From the NCBI GenBank assembly GCA_964385305.1, contig CAYLOP010000104.1:1-10829 (forward strand): 10,829 nucleotides of DNA, written 5' to 3'. The notes under the pieces are model-generated. The model ran no database searches. It was not told where the DNA came from and saw only the letters and a program-made list of their open reading frames with translations. Position 1 is the first letter of the stretch. Each line of letters starts with the position of its first letter. The translations under genes and the position numbers were made by a program. This DNA comes from CAYLOP01 sp964385305. Its GTDB lineage: Bacteria > Chloroflexota > Anaerolineae > Anaerolineales > E44-bin32. Below are positions 5,662-10,829 of the stretch, in pieces.

Positions 5662-7968
5662 CTACTCCCCTCGAGCTGCCAGCTTCGCATCCATATCAAC
5701 CGACCAATCATAATAGCGCTCAAACCCGAATACGGATTGCACGCGGGTAAGCCAGGTGTGATTCGCGGCGTAATTAACCCTGGAAAAGATCGGCGCGATC
5801 GGGAAGGATCCATCGTAGCCGAAAAAGGCTTCTTCGATCTGGCGATAAAGGGCGGTCCGATCGGCGGATGCGGTTTCTTCTCTTGCTTGTATGAGGAGAT
5901 CATCGATCTCATCGCATTCACGATCTAAGAAGGCAGAATCATTTTCGCAGTAAAGGATATCGCCCACCCAATTTTCCTCATCGGGGAAATCGGATGCCCA
6001 ACCTATACCGAGGATATCCCACTCCACATCCGAAGCAGAAACACCTCCCGCCAGGGATGTGATATGAATCAACCCTTGCGGGCATCCCAGATTCTCCTCC
6101 CAAGACCGCAAAGACTCTGCAGATAATTTGGTCGATAAAGAGTAGGCGAAGCATTCAATCTGTGGGAGCCCTTGACACTGCGGATAACCGGCCAATTCCA
6201 ACTCAGAACGTGCAAATGCAGGATCGTACCCAACACCCACTTCATCGACAGGTGGGGCGCCAAAAACACCCGGTGGAGCAAGATGCTTCATAGGAATGCC
6301 CAGACCCTGGAAGGCCTCGTCGATAAAACCAGCGCGATCAAACGCTGCGGAGAAAGCACGGCGAAGATGGACATTGTCAAACGGGGATCGATTCGATTGA
6401 AATACGAAGTAATACGATATCTGTTGATATACCTGCGCGGTTTCATCCGGGAATTGTTCGAGATGGGATGAAAAGTCATCTGCCGGGATGGCAGCATAAT
6501 CGATCTGATTCGACTTCCACAGTTCATATGCCTCGTTCTCATCAGCGGCGATGAGGAGGTCCACCGTTTGAATGTTTCCTGATCCCCTCAACGCCTCAGG
6601 GTAGAGCGAATTACGCACCAGACGAATGCTCTCCCCTGGAACCCATTGGTCAATGACATAGGCGCCATTCGTGGGGATAAGTCCAGGATTTTTCCACGCT
6701 TCTCCATATTTTTCCATCGCCCAAACTGGCAGCGCCGAAAGTCCGCCTCCAATGGTCGTCGTCAGAAAATAGCCCGAAGGATGTTCGAGCTCGAAGATCA
6801 GCTCTGTATCGGAAATGGCTTGCACGCCGATATTATCCATGAGATCGGCGGGGATATTCTCAGGATCCTCGTGTTCAAAAACGTCCCGACAGCCTTTAAG
6901 GCTCATAGGGGGAAGAAAATATTGGTTCACATTTGGATCACACATCCGTTTATAGGCAAACTCAAACTCGTATGCGGTCACGTAGCGCGGTTCCCCAGCC
7001 TCATCGAGAACATGAACCGTTTCCCCCCCGAGGCTGTGTGTGACCCATGGGATGTCGGACTGCAATTTGAAGGTATAGAACCTGCCATCAGGGCTGATCG
7101 TCCAGCTTTCAGCTGCCTCCGGCACAACGACCGCGTTTTGAACATCGTAATCGGTCAGATTTACAAACATGTTGTCGATTAGCGAAGCTGAAGCCGTAAG
7201 AACGGATTGTCCTTGGGGATTAAGCGAGAATTCTTCTTCCAGAAGAGCCCCATGCAGAACCGCAGTGAGGGGAGCGGGCTCCGTGGGGGACACCTCGCTG
7301 GTCTCTTCCGTAGACGTTGCCGCGGATGCTGCGACGGTTTGGGTTTCCGCTAGGTGCGATTCGACGGCCCCAGGCTGATTCTTACCCCATACATTCCACA
7401 GGATGACACCGACGATAGTGAGAACGGCTATGGCTCCCAGAGCGTATCCCAGTTTTCCCCGAGGCTTCTGCACCTTGGTACTTTTACCAGGGATTGCACT
7501 CACCGGGGCACTTCGATCTTCTACACGCTCCTGTTCGGGCGCGGCGGCGAGAATTGCGCTGACACTGCGCACCAAGCTTTCGATGTACCCTTCCCAGGTC
7601 GGGTCATAAGCATCCAGCCAGTGACGCGAAGAAAGGTGAAGGCGCAGCGCACCGCTGGGCTCGACGGCTTCGATCCGGAAGGGCAGGATGGGCTTCCCCT
7701 CACTGATGGCATAATTGATCTCATCCAGAACCCGTTGAGAACGGTTTGAGTTGCCCGAAAAGACCAAGACCATCATGGCGGTATCATGAATGGCCTTTGT
7801 AATGGATTTTCCCCAGTCTGCGCCCGGTGGGATATCACGCGGCGCATACCAACAGCGGATGCCGGCCTGCTCATGCGCAGCGACGACAGCATCCGCGACA
7901 GCCTTATCCACGGTTGAATAGCTGACGAAGACATCAAAACCTAGGGCGGTGTGGTTTTCGGTTGCCAT
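5662..7968 (-). CDS. Transmembrane TIR receptor-like protein: TIR - TM helix - family-5 peptide-binding domain
   Basis: This 768-residue protein joins three parts. Residues 8-142 are a TIR domain: FDVFVSYSTVDK (11-22), the BB-loop region CWYAPRDIPPGADWG (39-53), and LDEINYAISEGKPILPFRI (81-99), where E83 aligns with the catalytic glutamate of NAD+-cleaving TIR domains such as SARM1 E642. A basic stretch (162-172, four Lys and one Arg) precedes one hydrophobic helix (173-194), which predicts the TIR inside and the rest outside. After a Ser/Thr/Glu/Ala-rich linker (196-233), residues 234-760 match the SBP_bac_5 family (OppA/DppA) over its usual length: GAYVIDQWVPGESIRLVRN (435-453), SPFDNVHLRRAFSAAFDR (528-545), YDPAFARSELELAGYP (581-596), and GWASDFPDEENW (656-667). 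D660 sits where OppA D419 binds the peptide amino group. Seven cysteines lie in this outer part. No transporter genes are adjacent, so signalling rather than uptake is inferred. The ATG at 7968 has its GAGGAG site about 15 bases away, which is longer than usual, and an in-frame TAA six bases upstream excludes an earlier start. Confidence 0.92.
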   Translation of the reverse strand: MATENHTALGFDVFVSYSTVDKAVADAVVAAHEQAGIRCWYAPRDIPPGADWGKSITKAIHDTAMMVLVFSGNSNRSQRVLDEINYAISEGKPILPFRIEAVEPSGALRLHLSSRHWLDAYDPTWEGYIESLVRSVSAILAAAPEQERVEDRSAPVSAIPGKSTKVQKPRGKLGYALGAIAVLTIVGVILWNVWGKNQPGAVESHLAETQTVAASAATSTEETSEVSPTEPAPLTAVLHGALLEEEFSLNPQGQSVLTASASLIDNMFVNLTDYDVQNAVVVPEAAESWTISPDGRFYTFKLQSDIPWVTHSLGGETVHVLDEAGEPRYVTAYEFEFAYKRMCDPNVNQYFLPPMSLKGCRDVFEHEDPENIPADLMDNIGVQAISDTELIFELEHPSGYFLTTTIGGGLSALPVWAMEKYGEAWKNPGLIPTNGAYVIDQWVPGESIRLVRNSLYPEALRGSGNIQTVDLLIAADENEAYELWKSNQIDYAAIPADDFSSHLEQFPDETAQVYQQISYYFVFQSNRSPFDNVHLRRAFSAAFDRAGFIDEAFQGLGIPMKHLAPPGVFGAPPVDEVGVGYDPAFARSELELAGYPQCQGLPQIECFAYSLSTKLSAESLRSWEENLGCPQGLIHITSLAGGVSASDVEWDILGIGWASDFPDEENWVGDILYCENDSAFLDRECDEIDDLLIQAREETASADRTALYRQIEEAFFGYDGSFPIAPIFSRVNYAANHTWLTRVQSVFGFERYYDWSVDMDAKLAARGE

Positions 7969-8155
7969 GGATTAATCTCTGTTCTCCTCGAAGGGTTGGG
8001 CAGGGAGCTCGAAACCACTTCGATAGAATACCAACCTTCGGGAGAATGCGACATTTCAGCTTACATGTCACTCCGATTCACACGCCTGACAAAGGTGCCC
8101 ACATGCCAATTCTGGGTGCTGCAAATACCTCTTTGCCGATGTGGCGTAAGATGAG

Positions 8156-8183
8156 ATTATCGGTTCTATTCACGTACAGTCAA
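8156..8183 (-). promoter_or_regulatory. Probable promoter of the TIR receptor gene
   Basis: On the minus strand, TTGACT (8183-8178) and GATAAT (8161-8156) are separated by 16 bases, with the start expected near 8149. No better promoter was seen closer to the ATG at 7968. The resulting leader of about 180 bases is long enough for post-transcriptional control, though no recognised riboswitch is evident. Confidence 0.55.
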
Positions 8184-8207
8184 ACGTGTGATCAAAATCG
8201 AGAATTC

Positions 8208-8234
8208 GTATCTCGCATAGGGAGTGTGAGATAC
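8208..8234. promoter_or_regulatory. Inverted repeat upstream of the TIR gene promoter, possible regulator site
   Basis: GTATCTC (8208-8214) and GAGATAC (8228-8234) are perfect 7-base arms whose centres are 20 bases apart, two helical turns. The pair lies roughly 59-85 bases before the predicted start, a position typical of activator sites. No regulator gene for it is in the window. Confidence 0.35.
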
Positions 8235-8260
8235 CCCAACAGCGGTAATTCTACAAAATG

Positions 8261-8283
8261 AAATCCGGCTTTGCAAATCCGGC
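8261..8283. repeat. Short direct repeat
   Basis: AAATCCGGC occurs at 8261-8269 and again at 8275-8283, a 14-base period with two copies. It lies between the phosphodiesterase stop and the TIR gene promoter. Significance is unknown. Confidence 0.4.
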
Positions 8284-8374
8284 GCTCATACGCAAGCGAG
8301 ATGTAGAAGATCTTGTCAAAAATGGCAAGTGAAAAAATCCAAGATTTGCGGGTTCAGCGCTCATTAAACTGCCC

Positions 8375-8404
8375 AGAAGAACCGCCTTGGCATTTCCGTG
8401 GCGG
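8375..8404 (-). terminator. Weak candidate terminator after the phosphodiesterase gene
   Basis: On the minus strand CCGCC (8404-8400) and GGCGG (8386-8382) could pair around a 13-base loop, followed by TTCTTCT. The stem is only 5 bp and the T-tract is interrupted, so termination here is uncertain. It would separate the glycogen cluster from the TIR gene. Confidence 0.25.
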
Positions 8405-8417
8405 ATGATTTTCGCCC

Positions 8418-8906
8418 CTACACTTCTACCCAGCGCACTTTCCGGTCATCCGTATCCACGACCGCCAATGTGCTACGCCCTTTCAGCCCCAGCAATTCGC
8501 CCGGGTTAAACAGCAGGCACTCGCCGATCCATTCTTCGTGTGCGATGTGATCATGGCCGTAGCAAACCAGGTCGTAGTCGCCGGATTTCGCCAGGCCGCG
8601 CGCGATTCTTGGATAGTGGTTTACCGCTACGCGCAAGCCGCCCAGAACCAGTTCGGCGAGCGCGCCGTGCAAGATAATAGAAGGGTATTCGTTGGCGGCT
8701 TTGGCGATTCTCCAGGGATCCCCCTCGTTGTTCCCCCACACGATGTGAACCGGGATCTCCCCCACCCCGCTACCGATTCGATGGATCATGAACGGTGAAC
8801 AGAGATCCCCACAATGGATTATAGCCTCAGCAGAACGAAGCGTGGGAAGTGCAGCATCAAGATTCGTAATATTGTCGTGACTGTCGCTGAGCACCACGAT
8901 TTTCAT
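8418..8906 (-). CDS. YfcE/MJ0936-type metallophosphoesterase
   Basis: This 162-residue protein belongs to the small calcineurin-like phosphodiesterases (COG0622 type), which use two metal ions to hydrolyse phosphodiester or phosphomonoester bonds, often with no known physiological substrate. The metal-binding signature is complete and in order: SDSHDN with D8 and H10, CGDL with D34, GNNE with N59, the VNHY histidine H97, GHDH with H118 and H120, and the family NPG motif at 134-136. The canonical GHTH reads GHDH, and the usual HG after the fourth motif reads HY. Length is typical. The ATG at 8906 has a GAGGAGG site at good spacing and follows the malQ stop by 39 bases, so it is probably co-transcribed with glycogen metabolism genes. 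A role there is only suggested by position. Confidence 0.9.
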   Translation of the reverse strand: MKIVVLSDSHDNITNLDAALPTLRSAEAIIHCGDLCSPFMIHRIGSGVGEIPVHIVWGNNEGDPWRIAKAANEYPSIILHGALAELVLGGLRVAVNHYPRIARGLAKSGDYDLVCYGHDHIAHEEWIGECLLFNPGELLGLKGRSTLAVVDTDDRKVRWVEV

Positions 8907-8945
8907 GTTTCAAACCCCTCCTCAATGCCCCACATCTTCCCTCTT

Positions 8946-10463
8946 TCAGGCAGCTTGTGTCTCTCTCAAGGACCCATAGCGATTGGACGTCTCGTTCGTG
9001 ACTCGCACCTGATCCGCAAGTTCCTCCGTGAGATCACCACTTTGACAACGCCAGGACCAATTCCCGGTCGGCAGACCAGGATAATTCATGCGTGCCTCGC
9101 TTCCAAGCTCGAGAAAATCCTGTAGCGGTGCGATCGCCCAGGTAGCCACCGAGGACCAGAGCGCCTGGATCATCTCCCAGACGATATGGCTGCCATCGCT
9201 GGACAGGTACTGGCGGCAGAACTCACGATGCGCCTCACTGGCAGCATCGTACCACCCACGCGCCGTGTCGTTGTCATGCGTGCCCGTGTACGCAACGCAG
9301 CGCTCTGGATAATTATGCGGTAGAAAAGGGTGGTCCATCGTGCCCTCGAAGCCGAATTGCAGGATTTTCATCCCCGGGAGATCGAAACGATCGCGCAGCG
9401 CCTCTACTTCCGGTGTGATCAAACCCAAATCCTCGGCGATGATCGGCAAATCCTCGAGCGCGGCTCGCACGACGGTCAGAAAATCATCCCCCGGTCCCTT
9501 AAGCCAACGCCCAATTTCCGCTGTCGGGGACTCCGCTGGGACCTCCCAATAGGCTTCAAAGCCGCGGAAGTGATCAAGGCGAACAATATCCACACACGAG
9601 AGAACAGCTTTGAAACGTTGAATCCACCAGGCATAACCGTTTTCCCGCATCAAATCCCACCGGTAGAGCGGATTGCCCCAGCGCTGGCCGGTCGGTGAGA
9701 AATAGTCCGGCGGCACGCCTGCAACGACAGTCGGCATGCCAGTTTCATCGAGATAGAACAATTCCGGATGCGCCCACACATCGGCGCTGTCATGAGAGAC
9801 AAAGATCGGGATGTCCCCGATGATGGAGATCCCTTTCTCATGAGCAAGCTGCCTAAGTCGCCCCCATTGCTGGAAAAAGACAAACTGACGAAAGCGATGA
9901 TCTTCGATGGATGATACGAGCGCGCCGGATGCTTCCTCCAGGGCTTCCGGATCTCTATTCGCGGTAGCTGGATCCCATTCCGCCCAGGGAAGACCGTGGT
10001 GCTCGTTTTTTAAAGCCATGAAAAGTGCGAAGTCGTCAAGCCAATCGGCTTGCTCGTGGCAAAAAGATCTGTACGCACCTGTCAGATGCTGAGCTGAGCC
10101 TTCGCGAAAGCGCTGAGAGGCGTGCGCGAGGAGCCGCTCATGATACCCGATCACCATGCCATAATCCACACGCTCCTGTGGAAAGTCGGGAATCGTCGAG
10201 ATGTCAGCTGTGTTGAGCAAACCCTCCTCGATCAACCCGTCAAGGTTGATCAAGATAGGGTTCCCGGCAAAGGCGGAAAAGCTCTGGTAGGGCGAGTCCC
10301 CATAACCCGTAGGACCTATCGGCAAAACCTGCCAGAGCGAACAACCAGAGGATGAGAGCCAGTCGAGCCAACTTCTAGCAGATGCCCCCAGATCACCGAT
10401 GCCATAGGGGCCGGGTAATGACGTGGGATGCAGAAGAATCCCGCCTGCCCGTTCAAATCGCAT
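8946..10463 (-). CDS. malQ: 4-alpha-glucanotransferase (amylomaltase)
   Basis: This cytoplasmic GH77 enzyme transfers alpha-1,4-glucan segments between maltodextrins, or from glycogen/starch to glucose. The 505-residue product opens with the family N-terminus, ILLHPTSLPGPYGIGDLG (9-26), then PIGPTGYGDSPYQSFSAFAGN (48-68). The three catalytic acids are visible: nucleophile D297 in VRLDHFRG, acid/base E344 in IIAEDLG, and D397 in GTHDND, nearly the same numbers as in Thermus amylomaltase (D293, E340, D395). I chose the ATG at 10463 because AAGG lies eight bases before it and the protein then begins like its relatives. The frame is open to an ATG at 10556, but that would overlap the glgA end by 73 bases with an unrelated sequence, and the ATG at 10469 has poor spacing. 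It follows glgA by 20 bases, consistent with one operon for glycogen turnover. Confidence 0.95.
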   Translation of the reverse strand: MRFERAGGILLHPTSLPGPYGIGDLGASARSWLDWLSSSGCSLWQVLPIGPTGYGDSPYQSFSAFAGNPILINLDGLIEEGLLNTADISTIPDFPQERVDYGMVIGYHERLLAHASQRFREGSAQHLTGAYRSFCHEQADWLDDFALFMALKNEHHGLPWAEWDPATANRDPEALEEASGALVSSIEDHRFRQFVFFQQWGRLRQLAHEKGISIIGDIPIFVSHDSADVWAHPELFYLDETGMPTVVAGVPPDYFSPTGQRWGNPLYRWDLMRENGYAWWIQRFKAVLSCVDIVRLDHFRGFEAYWEVPAESPTAEIGRWLKGPGDDFLTVVRAALEDLPIIAEDLGLITPEVEALRDRFDLPGMKILQFGFEGTMDHPFLPHNYPERCVAYTGTHDNDTARGWYDAASEAHREFCRQYLSSDGSHIVWEMIQALWSSVATWAIAPLQDFLELGSEARMNYPGLPTGNWSWRCQSGDLTEELADQVRVTNETSNRYGSLRETQAA

Positions 10464-10483
10464 ACGCATAACCTTCGCTGATC

Positions 10484-10829
10484 CTACGCAACAGTCGCTA
10501 GAGATTCGCCGGCTCGATGATAAAGTTCGAGGTATTCCGCAGCCGGCTTTTGCCACGAATAATCTTTCGCCATCCCGCGTCGCTGCAAAGCGACCCAGCG
10601 CCGGCGGTCACCATAGACCATGCACGCACGACGAAGCGCTTCGGCAAGCTCCCCTGCATCCGGTCCGTCAAAGACAAATCCCGTCCCCACCCCGCCCGGC
10701 TGGTAGTCCACTACAGTATCTTTAAGACCGCCCGTTGCTCGCACGACGGGGACGCTGCCATAGCGCATGGCGATCATCTGTGCCAGACCACAGGGCTCGT
10801 AGCGTGAGGGGATGAGCATCATGTCGCAC
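10484..10829 (-). CDS. glgA: Glycogen synthase (ADP-glucose type), C-terminal part only
   Basis: The last 114 or so residues of a GT5 glycogen synthase, which adds glucose from ADP-glucose to the glycogen chain in the cytoplasm. The gene enters from the right edge, so the start and the N-terminal domain are not seen. The visible part has the second Rossmann domain core: a DMMLIPSRYEPCGLAQM stretch containing the conserved catalytic glutamate of the S-R-[FY]-E-P-C-G-L motif, RYGSVPVVRATGGLKDTV, and a C-terminal helix with YSWQKPAAEYLELY. The GGLKDTV loop binds the nucleotide-sugar in this family. The TAG stop at 10484 lies 20 bases before malQ. The family is clear; NDP-sugar preference is inferred from the bacterial GlgA type. 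Confidence 0.93.
   Translation of the reverse strand, partial: CDMMLIPSRYEPCGLAQMIAMRYGSVPVVRATGGLKDTVVDYQPGGVGTGFVFDGPDAGELAEALRRACMVYGDRRRWVALQRRGMAKDYSWQKPAAEYLELYHRAGESLATVA

Larger units (their letters stand above)
7969..8417. other. 449-base intergenic region upstream of the TIR receptor gene
   Basis: No convincing protein gene is seen on either strand. On the minus strand it holds a distal promoter for the TIR gene, an inverted repeat upstream of that promoter, and a possible weak terminator for the phosphodiesterase gene. A 37-codon frame (8054 to 7941, minus) overlaps the TIR start but has no good ribosome-binding site. The predicted TIR leader is about 180 bases. Confidence 0.6.

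Noticed and set aside
6646..7182. A 178-codon plus-strand frame inside the TIR receptor gene
   Set aside because: No recognisable domain or ribosome-binding site, and it lies wholly inside the SBP-coding region of the opposite strand.
5662..7968. Interpretation as a normal ABC peptide-transport binding lipoprotein
   Set aside because: There is no signal peptide or lipobox at the N-terminus, which is instead a TIR domain, and no permease or ATPase gene is nearby.
8310..8345. ATCTTG...CAAGAT inverted repeat in the intergenic region
   Set aside because: Arms of only six bases separated by 24; readily expected by chance and not aligned with a promoter or gene end.
10464..10556. Extended malQ start giving a 536-residue protein
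   Set aside because: The extra 31 residues do not resemble amylomaltase N-termini and the region codes for the end of glgA; the ATG at 10463 has a better ribosome-binding site.

Overview
The window looks like chromosomal DNA from a bacterium with mostly housekeeping metabolism. The Chloroflexota, probably Anaerolineae, fit best, but this is inference. The clues are a FadN-type beta-oxidation gene beside paired acyl-CoA dehydrogenases, a GlgA/MalQ pair, and a TIR domain of the 'CWYAPRDIPPG' type on a membrane protein. No 16S or other decisive marker is present. Every protein gene lies on the minus strand; only one tRNA gene is on the plus strand.

Region 1 (1-5231) is a fatty-acid beta-oxidation locus read right to left: a TetR-type repressor, two adjacent acyl-CoA dehydrogenase subunits, and a fused 3-hydroxyacyl-CoA dehydrogenase/enoyl-CoA hydratase that runs off the left edge. 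A perfect 7-2-7 palindrome covers the predicted transcription start of the repressor, implying autoregulation. The two dehydrogenase subunits keep complementary halves of the usual FAD and catalytic motifs, so they probably form one heteromeric enzyme.

Region 2 (5302-5450) is a compact tRNA-Arg(CCG) unit with its own promoter and intrinsic terminator.

Region 3 (5662-8417) holds the most unusual gene. It encodes a 768-residue protein with a cytoplasmic TIR domain that keeps the putative NADase glutamate, one transmembrane helix, and a complete extracytoplasmic family-5 peptide-binding domain (OppA/DppA-like). No ABC permease or ATPase gene is nearby, so it looks like a one-protein transmembrane TIR receptor. 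It is preceded by a 449-base intergenic region with a good distal promoter and an inverted repeat upstream of it.

Region 4 (8418-10829) is a glycogen/maltodextrin cluster: the C-terminal end of glycogen synthase (running off the right edge), 4-alpha-glucanotransferase, and a small YfcE/MJ0936-type phosphodiesterase, closely spaced as an operon.

I saw no insertion sequences, CRISPR arrays, phage genes or origins.
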